A program made the position numbers and the translations under genes. The notes beneath the pieces are model-generated. The model had not been told where the DNA came from. It saw only the letters and a program-made list of their open reading frames with translations, and ran no database searches. 64,000 nucleotides of DNA from Motacilla alba alba (lineage: Eukaryota; Chordata; Aves; Passeriformes; Motacillidae). The DNA lies in NCBI RefSeq assembly GCF_015832195.1, contig NC_052018.1, forward strand, positions 58,837,666-58,901,665, given 5' to 3'. Positions 12,721-25,800 of this stretch are shown in pieces (position 1 is the stretch's first letter; every line of letters begins with the position of its first letter).

Positions 12721-15700
12721 AGGAAGAAAGAGCGAGCAACACCCCCAAATCTTGTATGTACATCCAAGGAAATTCTGGCTCTAGCAGAATAAACCATTAA
12801 TTGCAATGCCAACGAAGTGCTACAATTGGATACGTTTTGAAATGGGTTGTAAACATGGGTATTATATAGTGGGACTATCCTTAGCTGCCAAATATAATGG
12901 GGAAAGATGTTACTGCCACAGTGGGAAAAAGTTGTACTTAATCCATTTCAGATTCTCTCCATAGCTGACATTGGTGTTCACTCTGAACCTTGCTGAATCT
13001 CATGGTACAAAGAAAGTGATTTTGCTTGGCATGACTGGTGCTCTGCTCAATAAAAGCATGAGGCTGAAACTCCAAGCAATGGGACAGTGCTCTCAGTGAA
13101 TACATGAAGTGTTCACTGGCTCAACCAGTGGCTGAAGTCAAAGTCTTCAGCCCTGTTCTTCTGTTTGTGTTACTTTCTCTCAGCAAGCTTTAAGCTGAAA
13201 TTTATAATATGAAAAACCCACCCTATGAAGCAAAACTATTACATTTACCGAGGATGTAGTTGGATGGCTGGAGACTTTAGTTTCATGCTTATTTTGGTTG
13301 GATTTCATGTTTCATGTTTTATTTGCAAATACCAGATATCATCTACGCAAAACAGTAATTGATTCCATTAGATTATTTAGGATGCAGAAGCAGGAATATC
13401 TTAATTCTTGGCTATATTTAGAGACTGAGCAGACAGAGGGTTTATTTTTGGTGCCTTGGTCCAAGGCATAAAAAGAAATTTAGAATCTTTGATTCAGCAA
13501 GTCACTCTGATGAAATGAACAAATTTTTCGAAGTGTGAAAGTACATAATTATGAAGGACTAGAATGTTGTGAACTGATTCTGAGTAGACCTTCTGAAATA
13601 ATAGTAAAAATAATACACACTGTTTCCAAGAACTCAGTTTGCCTTTTAGCTTTTTCACCACTTTCACTCTTCCTGAGACCCTCTAGCTTGGCAGAAGTAC
13701 CAGATGGTGAAGGTGGGCCTTTTGTCCAATGGAAGGGTTTTTCTCCTTGGTACACTACATATGATGTCTCAGACTATCACATCACAGGTATCAATTTCTT
13801 CTGCTGGTTTTGCATCTGGCTCTTTGCCTCCATTTGGTGGCATAGTTTACTAACTGCGTTATGATTTCTGTTTGTACTGCTAGGAAATAGGAATAGTATT
13901 CGAGCTGGCTGGACTGACTCATTCTCTTGGGGGTGGGTTAGTAATATGGCCCTTTGAGCAATCCCATAATCATGGAGGACTTCATTTTGCATGACATCTG
14001 CTGGCCCTACTCTGTAGCTGAGGAAAGGAACCCAAGGGTACAGCAACTGTTTATTATACCAGTTATGAGACAGGTAGCTATTATAAGGTGCAGAGTAAGG
14101 AAGTCTGTGCAAGCCTTCAATCTTTCAGTGCTGGAAGATTATGAATATTAAAAAAAACCTTTAACAATTTGGAGTAAGGTCTCCTATTAGCTCTGGAACC
14201 AATGGCATAAGGATCTATTTCTGTGTTTAGATAGTGTAATTACCACTTATTCCACTGGGTTCCAAGGAGTAATTATTACAGAAAACCCCTTGTGTGCAGA
14301 GAACTATCTTGGGAAGACTGCTCAAAAGAAATAACTGATGGAAGAACTATTTGGTTTATTACATTTATACCTGGGAAGCCCTATTGAATACAGACTACAG
14401 TCTCTTCAAATTCCACAGAGTAACTCTAGAAAATGAAAAGAAGGCAATTTCTCAATTGTTGCACTTCCCTGACTCTCTACCTCCTATAGGATTTGTGCTA
14501 ACTTTTAGATAGGTTTTAAAGTGTTTTCCCCAGAGATTCCCAAGGTATTGGACACGGCAAAAAACACAGGCTGCACCATTTCAATCAATTAAATTGATGT
14601 CTCTCTTCTGCTGAAAAGATTTGTTTTTCCTTTTTTTTCCCCCCTTTCCTCAAAAGGCTGTCATTGGAGTACTCCAATTTTCTGAACTTTTGGTGCTGTC
14701 CAATCTGGCCCTCTTTGCTTGTTTTGGAGGCTTCCTTTGCACATGACCCCCCTGCAATATTTTCTGTCCCCCTCTTAGCATTGTGAAGGCATTCCCTGGA
14801 GAAGCTCCTGCGCTATGAAATCTGAGAAAAATCTTGTAACTCCACAGGGGGCTGAGAAGAGTTTCTATCCTATCTTCTGGAACTGTTATCTAACAGCTAT
14901 TTTGAAAGGGAGAGATCGTATAAGGATGAGGATAAACAGGTACCATTTTATACAGCAAATAAGTGGCATTTTGTCTTTTGTTGCTGGTAGGACACATAAT
15001 GGCTAAGATTTCGGGACAGAGTTGGTGTAGAATCAGCTAGAGCAATCTGTCCTTTTTCAAACTTTGCAATAGGTAAGAAAGATCACCTTGCAAAAGAAAG
15101 GTGCAGTCAATGACTTAAGGATATAGAGGGTGATTTACTCTGCAGGCAAGAAACTTAGCCCTTAAAATATCTTTTTTTGTGATCTATCACATCAGTTCTC
15201 CTGCACTGCTTTTCTTCTTTTGACTTTGAAAATAAAGGGCCAAAACCTCAACTGTGTAGTTTATATAAATTCATACCTTATACCAGTTTATTTCAAACCC
15301 AGATGTGACTCTATCAGTCCCTTAACCATACTTATTTTCACTGTCCTTACTGGCATTCACTTGATTCCTAACAAGGATTGTTTTAAAGTTTAGGGGTTTT
15401 GAAAGCCTTTAAAACCTAAGGTAGAAAATATTCATTTAAGATCCCATCCAGGCTTCACTGTAAGAACCAAAATGTATACTGAGGAAGGCTTTGTATCCTG
15501 TGGATTCAAGACTTCAAACTACCATTTTAGACTATATTCCATATATTTGGAAAATCTCAATGTTTATTAGAGTTACATTAACACTTTCTTGAATCTTTTT
15601 AATGAGTTGTTTGGGGATAATTGGATGGCCTTTACAAGATTTTTACTGGTTGCTTCGGTTTTAGTTTCCTAAAATAGTAGCAGGAGTGACAAAGTTAACC

Positions 15701-18700
15701 CTGAAATACTGATGCTTTTTTATTTCTCAAATAGTCAGATTTTTTTCAGTAGTCAGTCAATTTTCAATGTATAGACCATTTTTTAACTTGAAACACTAAG
15801 CAAAAACCCTCAAAGAATGCTACAATGTGGCCTATCTAATGATCTGTGATATGCTATTTGTTTTAAATGCAGTGTGATATGCTATCTATTTGAAATCCAT
15901 AGGGCTTTTTAAGAACAGACATCTTAGAGTAACAGAACCATGCAACAAAGTCTGGCTACAGCTGCCAGTTAAATAATATCACTGATGCGTGTGCTGTACT
16001 TGCAATGCAAAGACAGCCCTAACACAACATTGATTTTTTATTTGTGCTGTCTTCATTCATCTGGAGGAGTGTTTTAAAGGTACCACAAGCTAAATGAAGA
16101 CAGACCACAAGATTTTACCAGATGTCTCTGAGCTACAAAAAGATTTCCATACTCCCCTTGCAATGCTGAGTGAGCAGCAAAATCAAGACAGCAGTACCAC
16201 AGGCACCCTTTTGGGTGCTGCTGACCACTTAACAGCCATCATACAGCAATGGCATTCATGCTACTCTGCACAGGAGAAACCTCGACATAGTTTCTTTAAT
16301 AAATCCTGAAAGTCATTCAGTACTTCACAAATAAATTCATACAAAGTAATGGATGGAGAAGAAGAAATCTACCAGGAGAAATGCAATTGAGTTATCTTGA
16401 ACTTTTGACATCATAGGTTTTGAAGACCTGTTGGCTCAGAGAACAGGTTATTGCGCCTACTGACTTTTGCTTTTGGAGAACTCAGGACTTGAGTGTCTAC
16501 AGCAAAATATCTTCCTCTTCTATTAGTTACTGAAGGTCAACAAAGAAACTTCAAGACACATGATCTACTACTGCCATACAGACATCTTTTTTCTGTCAGG
16601 TTTTCTGACCTGGAGATGTAGGACTCTTTCTAAAGTCTTTTGCAGCAAGCCCTGAGAAGGTCATAAAGTGGACATTCTATCCATTATAGGATAGGATAAA
16701 AAGAAAATAAAATCTAGTGGAAAACTGGCAAAAAGTGTTCATACATTAAATGTTTTATTTAAGGGTAGAACACTTCTATACAAATATTCATTTAAATTGA
16801 AATGGTGTAATTTGGTTGAACACTATGAAATCCCTATCTTTTTTTACAGTAATATTCTTTTTATGACTTTCCCAGACACCTTCTGTACTCATAAAGGATG
16901 TCTGAGATTTCTTTTTTATTATGTTATGGGAACTTGGTATCCTGAAGAAGCCTTGCTTAAATCTTCACTTCATCAAGTAAATATGCATTTGTGCTTCTGA
17001 ATCAGACATTACTGTTCAGCAACAAAACATTAAACCTGACAGTAATGCATTACTGAAAAGTTTAGGATGGCTGCATGTGGTTTTTAAGAAGCTGCACTAA
17101 AATTATGATTAAAAGCACTTTACAGTCTTTGGGAACATTTTATAAAATGCAAAATATAAAACTCATCAGGAAACCTTTTATTTATTTTTAAGCGCATTGT
17201 TTTTATTCGTATTTGTGTTTGAAAAACATCTAAGAATCCTATTTACATGACATCTATATTCCTATTCATTACAGCTAATGTGGCTTCCACTGACTTACAC
17301 ACATAAAGCCAGTACACTTTAGAAAGCTGAGAAGATAATTTCCTTACAATGAGGAAATACAGACCTTGACATATTGCTGAAAAGAAGTGTTTTGTTAAAG
17401 TCTGTGACACTCCTCATAAAGAGGACACTAAGAAGACACTTGAGAACCCAGAGAGCTTTATTTTATGCATTAGCATTGTAATTTCTAAATAAGTTTTCTT
17501 GTGCTCAAAGCCTTTTCTCTGTATAAAAAACCAGCTGTCATTTGGGGGTTATGCGAACTGCAAAGATTCTGCACAAATTTCTGCAGAAATTTAAGAAAAA
17601 AGTCATAGGCATAGCACAAGAATTTGTAGCCAACATAGGTAAACAGATTTGCAGGTGTGATCCAAGTCTTAAACAAGCTTTATTTTTGGTGCACTACTTT
17701 TTCTGCAGATAAGACCATTCTGGAAAATTTTCGTCTGCAGAAATGGCAGCTCTTAATCAAAAAAGTGCACATAAATTTTGTTTATGGTGCATGTGCTACT
17801 AAGGGGTGAAAGACAAAGGAAAGAATTAGGAAAATTGTTTTAATGTGAGAAGAGCTTTTCTGAAAGCACATTGGACATGGTTCTAGTCTCTGAAATGGCA
17901 GAATCCACATTTTCACTGTAAGATGAAGACTTGCATCCTCTGCTTCCAAAGCTGTTAATTTTTTCGATTTCCTTTTCAAAATGAAAGTCTCAAATTTGAA
18001 CAGAAGGAGCTTCAAAAAAGGCTTCCTGACTGTAGGTTTTTTGAAATAACTTGATATTTGGTAGTCATGCTGATTTTAGTCACACTGACTGACTTCTGAG
18101 ATATCTTCTGACTTGATCTCTGTGTGTTCCAGCCCTCCTTGCCTCAGCCACCCTCAAAACGAAAAAAATAAAATACAGTAATAAGTATAAACAAAATTAA
18201 GAGAGTAGTAGGGTGTAGAGACGATATTTGGGTAATATGGTATAACAGAGGGAGAGGAGAAGAAGGTGGCATGAAGTAGCAACAGCCTTGAAGTCTTTCT
18301 GATGGCTTGGAAAAGTGGGAGAAGGTGAATGCAAGCACTTCACTCAGATAAGCTACTTCCAGCATGAAAGGCAGGGGCAGTGCTTGTCAAGGTGCTATGA
18401 TCTGCTCATATTACAGCTTCTATGACCTTCATGCCCATAGAACTAAAGAAACATTTGCCCTTGGCAGAGAGTGGCCAGGCTGGTGCATACCCACCTGTAA
18501 TGAATCTCCACTTCTCTCCCACAAGCTGTGCTACTTCTGTTAAACTCATGGCAAGCTCCTGGTACTTGTGCTTTTATAGACAGTGCTGGTCTGAGGAAGT
18601 GAGAGAAGACCAGTTCTACTCTGTGCAAGGAATGTGCTCTATTCCACCACGCTGGCACATGGTATTAAAACCAGATACTGTCACCACACTTGGAGAAGGG

Positions 18701-19692
18701 TTTTTTGGTCTGAAATCCTGTATTTCTATTGTCTGAATCTTTCACTGTACTTGCTTGTTCTGTGTTTAATGCTGTTTTGTTTACCTGCATGTTGCATATA
18801 GCAACACTCATTTCTCCATCTGCTGATACTAAGCATCACATCCTTCATGTTCTGTCACATGTGAGGGTTTCCCACTTAGAAAAACAACGTGCCTCTTTTC
18901 TTTAGTAGCAGAATGGTTTATGGGTGTATATTTGTGCTGGAGTGAGCACTGTGGACACATAGGTCCTCAAGGCTTTGTCACATACTCTAATTGGTGTTTT
19001 CCCTTCCTTACAGCTGTTTTTTTGAGACATGGCTGGGACTTCACCAGTGCAGAGAGAACTGGGAGACTGAGACCAGCCACCAGCACAGGACAGTCAGGAG
19101 AAGTTATCAGGGGCTCTTTTATATCTTTCTGCCATTCTGCAAGTTACCAGGAAAAACTGGAATGAAATAAAAAGAGCAGCTGACTAGAGTAGGAAAATGG
19201 GAAGACAATGAAAAAATAAGGATGAAAGACAAAACCCATGAATTTACCAGACTAAATATTGGGTTAGAACCATTTTGGAGCAAGAAATTAGAGTGGATGT
19301 CTGAGACAACACAAACGATATGGCTTGAAAAACCAAACTTATAATGGGAGGCTTTTTTAATATATAGGAGAACAGGCACACAGCTTTCAGCTACTGTGTG
19401 TCTTAAACTATATTTATATGTTAACAAAGTAAACATTTCAGCAACAACATTTATGTGTTCAAATATATAAAAATTCTGCCTAGATCTCATGGAACAAACA
19501 AGCCATGCCCCAAGCCCAACACTTCTCTGTGGTGGAAACCATCAGCCTAGGCCCTGAAGCTGTTTGCATCCAAGGTTCTCTAACAGCAGAAAAAAACCAC
19601 CGCAGGTTTTTTAAAAATTACGACACTGCTCTTCAAGCTTTGATTTGTACTCACCTGCAACAACCCAGGGCAGTGGTACAGGATGCACTCAG
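12721..19692. other. Non-coding A+T-rich DNA, no gene recognised
   Basis: No exon or repeat family could be supported. Overlapping frames at 13535-14151 on both strands (up to 111 codons) were read through and show no domain. The rest is low-complexity A+T-rich sequence with isolated homopolymer runs. Confidence 0.55.
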
Positions 19693-19773
19693 GCAATAGT
19701 ACAATGTGCAATATGGTACTATAATATACAATATGCAATAGTACAATAGTACAATATGGTACAATATGCACTC
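19693..19773. repeat. Degenerate tandem repeat built on TACAATATG
   Basis: About 80 bases made of variants of AGTACAATAT, GGTACAATATGC and GCAATAGTAC repeated in irregular order. The related words ATGCACTCAGGC (just before) and ATGCACTCAAGC (just after) flank it, suggesting local duplication. It directly abuts the palindrome at 19774-19800. Confidence 0.8.
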
Positions 19774-19800
19774 AAGCCTGTCACTCAGAGTGACAGGCTT
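19774..19800. repeat. Perfect palindrome, 13 bp arms, 1 nt centre
   Basis: AAGCCTGTCACTC, a single A, then the exact reverse complement GAGTGACAGGCTT. The arms are G+C-containing, unlike the A+T-rich surroundings, so a chance match is unlikely. In a compact genome this would suggest a terminator, but no gene ends here and there is no bacterial context. Confidence 0.9.
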
Positions 19801-22800
19801 TCATGGGACCATCTGTCTCTCCTGATTTGTACAATTGTCCTAGCTCAGTTCCTTTTCCATGGCCTCCATCCCTCTTCTGAGGTCATGCTCTTTACCTGGC
19901 TAAGGTGTCTACCTGCTCTGCTGTGAAACTGGTAACCTGCAGAGCAATATAGCAGGCAGATGCCTGTCTGATGCTGCTGCAGCAAGACTCACTACAACTC
20001 ACTAGGCAGCACAGAAAATGAAAACAGATCTGTGGAGGAAAAAACAAACTCAGACTTCCAGATTGAATCCCATTGCCTAAATAAGAGCATTTGAGAACTT
20101 ACTGTCTTTTCAGTGAAAGAAAGCAAGTTTCCTTTCTCTTGTCCTCATTTTATCCCTTTTCTTGCTGGAAGGATTCTTGTGCAGAAAGCTGCAGCCTCCT
20201 TTGTGCACCTCACCACTTGAGCATCTGCCTCAGCTGCCTGAATCTTCACTACTCTCTTGTTTCTTGTTTGTTAGCTTGCCTGGAAGAATGGTTTTCTTCA
20301 GGGCCACTCACCAGTGAAGATTTGGAGCACAATCTCCCCTAAACACAGAGGTATGGTGCAAGTGTGAAGTAAAAAGACATAAAGTCTAAATTATACACAA
20401 AATACCTAACAGGCTAAGTGGTATCTCAGTTCACAGAAATTTCCAAAGTAACACACTAAGGCAGAGAGCTTAAGATGTTCTGAAATTAGTACTGTGGAAA
20501 ACTACTTAGCAGTTGTGTGTTGGAGGGGATGTATGGAGGTTAAGGGAAAGAAAACAAAACCAATTATTTCTTCTCCTCTCTTTTCTCTTCCCATGGTCAT
20601 TATTTAATGTGTCAGTTTGAAAATACAAAATGCCAACCAACCTAGTAAACAAATTTTTTATAGCAAGCTGTGCATGTATTTTCATATTCACCAACAGTAA
20701 TGAAAAATTATGCCTTCCTGCAGAATCTGACAGTTATTGCTGTATGGAAAACTTAATATTAAAAAACAATATAGGAGCTTGTATTTCCTTTCTTTTTCTC
20801 TTTTTTTCTTACCCTACCAAGGATGTGAGTTATTATTTCCATAATTTCTACAAATGCTAAATAAAAATTTTAATAAAAAGGATCCATTATTTTTTCTTCT
20901 CAGAAAGGATATTTTAATTTGGAGGACAGACAACAATAGTAAGTGATATTCTAGAATTTAATTTTTCCCCCTTTTTTTTCTATGGTGTTCTTGAAGCAAT
21001 ATGTGTCTGGGGAAGGCTGTGGTGCTACTGCATTTTTTCAAAGCTTAAGAAGAGAAAAAGAATTATGAATTATTTGAAGACCAGAAAAGAGCAAAGTACA
21101 TCCAAACATGGAAAATCTTCTGAATACCGCTTATAAGTGAATTACAAAAGAGTTACATAAAAGAACACTTTAACACTTTGTTTTTATAAAGTTTAAAGGC
21201 TGGAACTTAAAACTATTCTTCTATAAAATGAAGTTCATGATTTTTCATTATCTTTCTATTATACCAATGTAAAATGGTATTTAGCAAATATATTTAGCAG
21301 TACCCTTGCTAAAACTGCAAGGGACTGAGAACATGCTGTGAAAACATAAAAGCTTTGAAATCTCTGGAAACATGTAAATTTGGTATGAAAGTTTCACTTC
21401 TATAGTCATATCCATACATATACAGGCTCTCTGCTCTTATGCTGAGCATTAGCACAGACTGCAGTTCACTACCTGTGTTACTGCACAGCAAGGCATTAAA
21501 GCAGCTCTTCCATCAGAGTATGCAATGAGTTAAAGTGAATTGACTTAACTTAAAAAAAAAAAAATAAAAAAAAAGATTTTGAAGATCAGCAGATGAGACC
21601 TCTTGAAACACTGCTGTCAAGTGGAGCTTGATGTGAATGTCTGGTCTAGCATCCCTCCTCCCATAAAAGCTCTGCTCACTGGCAGTACAGCCTGATGTCC
21701 TTGTTTCAGATTCCATGAGAGAAGTTCGGAGGCATCATAATGTAAAGAACAAATAATAAATACAGGGCTTTGTAGAAAGAGAAATATATCCTCTAGGCAG
21801 TGACATATACTTAGGTAGGGGGATTTTACTGAATTTTAGAAAACTTATGACTATAATGATAAGAGGACAAGGTAATGTTTTAATTTAAAAGAACTGTGCC
21901 AGAGGAGCTTGGGGAAGCCTGTTGACTGTACGTTTAAGCACAGCATTAAGTGGATTAAAAAGTACTATGGGCATGGCAGATCTGGCCTGTTCAGCCATCT
22001 ACAACTCCACCTTCTCCACAATTTGCCCTGTCCCAGATACTCAGCTGTGAGTCTCTCCATAAAAGCTCTCTCCTTTACTTGGTTGTTTGATTTTTTCCAG
22101 GCACTTGGCTTAATCTTCTGCCTTTGAGATTGTCTTTGAAAGTGTGACCTGTCATTTGATTAAAATTGAATGACATACAAGAAATTAGTGGAGAGAGAAA
22201 GGCAGACACAGCAAGGATCATCTGTTGGGAAACCAACATGAAAAGTCAGAAACGAGATGAATGGTGAAAATGGTGAAGAGCTTTGAGCTCTGACTAGCCC
22301 ACCACCGAAAAATCGATTTCTGGTTTGTCCAGCCCCAACCCTGATCCAGGAGCTGCCTTCAGTCATCAAGGCAAAGAATGAATGTTGTTGCTGGAAAAGG
22401 GTGTGGAAGGAGAATAGTGCTTGCTTCCTAGCCCAGCTAGAAAGTTTAGCAGAGCTAGACCTCTCTGTGCTTTTATTTCTCTATGTCAGGAGTATTTAGG
22501 CTAGATTCAATCCTGTCAATTGTGCAGTTCCATCATGTGCTTTGGGGAGGAGAAACAAGCTATGAAATAAAACTAGAAAAGATGGTTGAAGCAACCAAGC
22601 TTTGCAGCAGGGTAAGGAGGAAGGTTAATATTAGAAACTACCTAAGTCTCTTTTTAAAAAAGGCAAAAATTGGAAAAAATATTTCTTTAGGCTTATTTTT
22701 TTTTAGTCACGTAAGACATAAAAATTTAAAGTTTTCTGTCTGAAGGGCCTGATCTAGCTTTCATTTCAGGTCAAAATTCTTATGTTCTGTTTTAATTTGC

Positions 22801-25800
22801 CTCAGCTGATTTTTTTGAGTCAAAAGGTAGAATATGTTCTATATTTATATGCAATATGGAATCGGGCGCTTTAAAATCTACCATAGCAATTTCTAGTACA
22901 TTTTCCTCTAAACCCCTTTACAATAAAAGAATAATGAAGCTTTTGTTGAGTGAGCAAACTGGAAATTAGGGCACTGTAGCAAGCAGAGCTTGTAATGGAC
23001 CAAGACATATCCTTCCTCTTATGAAAAATACAATATGTTCTGTATGATAGAACTTTCAAAACCATCCATATTATTGTAGTACTTTCTGAACTGAATCAGT
23101 TCTTTAAAATTCTCTAATTTGAAGCAAAGTGAAGACAAGGTTGTCACTCTGAAGAAGGTGACATTTCTGAAGATACTCTAAAAACCTTAGGTATGAAAGA
23201 TTTTAGAAAAAGAACTTAAAAACCCCCATAAATCACAGAAAATGAAATTAATTTTATTTACTGCATAGCTATCTGTGTTTTAAGTGTTGGGCATAAGGTT
23301 GTTTCATAGTAGTGGTTTCTAAGGTTTCATGATTTGGAGCAGAGATTCCTCTGACATTGTAGTTTTTCATGAAGCAAAAACCATTACATCTGCTACAGCT
23401 AAATAAATCCTTATCCTTTGAGACAAAAGATGAATATTTAATACAACTGTGCAGCCTCAGAGTTCTACTTTATGTCTTTCCTTGTTGATATCTGAATGGT
23501 GTGCAACTAACTGCAATGACAGGAACAGAGGCTTCAGAGAGGCACATTAAACAAAACATTTCTCAATAAAGAGACCACTGCTTTGTTTCAAGAGCTCTCA
23601 AAAGAAATTGTTCTTCCCTGTTATGTTTTATATTTGACTCATGCCTCTTGCAAAGTTTTAGCACAACTGAAACAGCAAAACTCAGCATTTCTTCCCAGCA
23701 CACTGGACACAAGTCAGAATGCCTAATGCCACTCTGCCAGTCCTTGCTAGTTCTAATACACATCTCTTGGAGTGGCTTCATTCCACATTACAGACAAGGA
23801 GCACAAAAAAATCCCAGTGGAACTACTCGGTTATGCTTGGAGAGAACTGATGGAGAAGAACTGCCCTGTGCTGTAGAGAGGAGCTCACAGACGTGGAAGA
23901 AATGAGGCTGATATGGCAGCCTCAGCCTCAGCCTCAGCCTCTGACACCCACAGAGCACGTGGGAGCAAAGGTCTCTGGACCACCATTCCACTGGAGCCAC
24001 CTGAAGCCTCTTCTGAAGGGAGAGCAGCTCACAGACGAAAAGATATAACAGATATAAGCCCCAACAGGAATATTTCCCCCAAGAGTACTGCAGGTTTTAG
24101 TTACCTCTTTTGTTTGTTGTCTGTCCTCTTGTGGGGGAAAAGTCACTTGGACAGCTCTGTTTCTGCTTACTCGTTACCATCTACTGATTTTCTCCCTGAA
24201 ATACTGTCAGCATTAACTGTGCATCAGCATTCAACATTGGATAACTGAGCAGTCCATACATCTGCAGTTAATAATCCATTCATCTTTTATTTCAGGGCTT
24301 CCTTGGACTGTAACAAAGCATTCTTCTGTTCATCACATTTCGTAAAATTTGCAGAGCCATCCTAAGGGCAAAATCCAACACAGTTCCTTCAGTTTTTCCA
24401 CACTGGCCAGGTGTACTTATGTTATTTGTGGGGTGCTGCCCATGGTGGACTTTGACATTGTGGAAAATGAGGACATAAATTTAGAAATAGACCTGAAGTA
24501 GAATGGCATTCAGAAGTCAAAGTCCTGTTTATCATTCAAAACTTCAGGCAGAGACCCTTCCTTTGCCTATTAAACATATTGATAAGAGTCAATTACAGAT
24601 CTTTCAGTAAGCCAAAGGATTTGTCTCAAATTGCAGTTCTAGTGGGGTTTTGTATGTAAATTCACCTTCCCCAAATTACCTTTGAAATCTAGACCAGTCC
24701 TTAACTCCATTTTTACTTGCATGCAATATCTTGTCATAAAATTTGTTGTTTCTGGGGCTCCTTTTTGTGCATTGCTCCTGGCTTGAGCATACCATAGGTC
24801 ATTAGCCACCTTTACTTGAGTTGCTAAAAATAACAAAACCCAACAGATTCTTTGGTACCATCTACTTTTGGAAACATAATGCTCCTTCCCACCTTCCTTT
24901 TCAAATAGCACTGACTCCTGTCAAAATAAAAGAATATCTAAAACTTCTCTATTAGTCTTTCCCATTTCCAGACTTCCAGCTCTCAGTGGAGATTACCTGC
25001 TCCTTTCTTCCCCTAAGGCTGGGGTTACAGTTTCCGTTACTGTTTTGTCATCTTGGACTGCTGCCTGGCTGAGGTCACCATCCCTTGCAAGGTCCCTCCG
25101 TGTCCTCCCTCCTCCAAACCCAACATGTGGCTCCATCCCTGCTTCCAGCCCACAGAAGGATGCTGTTCACAGAGGGAACTGCAGGAATAAGGTCCCCAGA
25201 AAGGGCTGAGACAACTCCATGAGCAATTCTTACTGCAGGAGGCAGGAACCTGGCCACTTGAGGGAAATTCTTTTTCCTATTTTTATGTAAATACATCTGC
25301 CACCCTCCCCTTCTGTGTCAAGACAGTGCTTCAATCACAAGCTGGAAGTGGTTAAAGGCAGGTTGCTGGAAGTTCTTTTCAAGTTGACTAATCATTACAG
25401 ATAATCTGAATCTAGATAATGAAAATGATGAGAACCTGGAAGTTGTGTACTCCATTAGTAACATGTGCTCTGACAGGAAAGCTAAATCAGCTGAACCAAA
25501 AAATGGCTTTTGAAAAATTATCCAGATGCTGTTGTTGGACACTCTTGCTCAGGTTCTTGTGAACTCACCAGGTATCTTACTTGTGATTTATTTATCCATG
25601 GACAAAATTACAAAATAACCTACTCTATCCTGGAACACTTGTGAATTACTCAATCATATTCACAACTATGACTGCACATTTTTCCCAGAAAAAAAAAAGA
25701 CTCAAAATAAGTATAGCAGATATTAGGCAAACTTTTTGAGAGATGTTTGAGTTGTATAGTTCAAAAAATACAAAAGATTCTGCAGAAGCCAACAGTTGTG

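Noticed and set aside
12537..12812. 91-codon minus-strand frame as a possible gene
   Set aside because: Most of it is the decayed C-terminus and 3' UTR of a CR1 LINE, so it is annotated as a mobile element.
13535..14151. Frames of 109-111 codons on both strands as a possible env-like or cellular exon
   Set aside because: Read through in both directions; no motif, no neighbouring LTR, and no splice context strong enough to support it.
19774..19800. Hairpin as a bacterial-type terminator
   Set aside because: The window is vertebrate-like; no gene ends at the hairpin and no T run follows it.
23913..24248. Frame starting with an Ala-Ser repeat
   Set aside because: The Ala-Ser run is a (GCCTCA)n hexamer repeat; the remainder has no recognisable domain.
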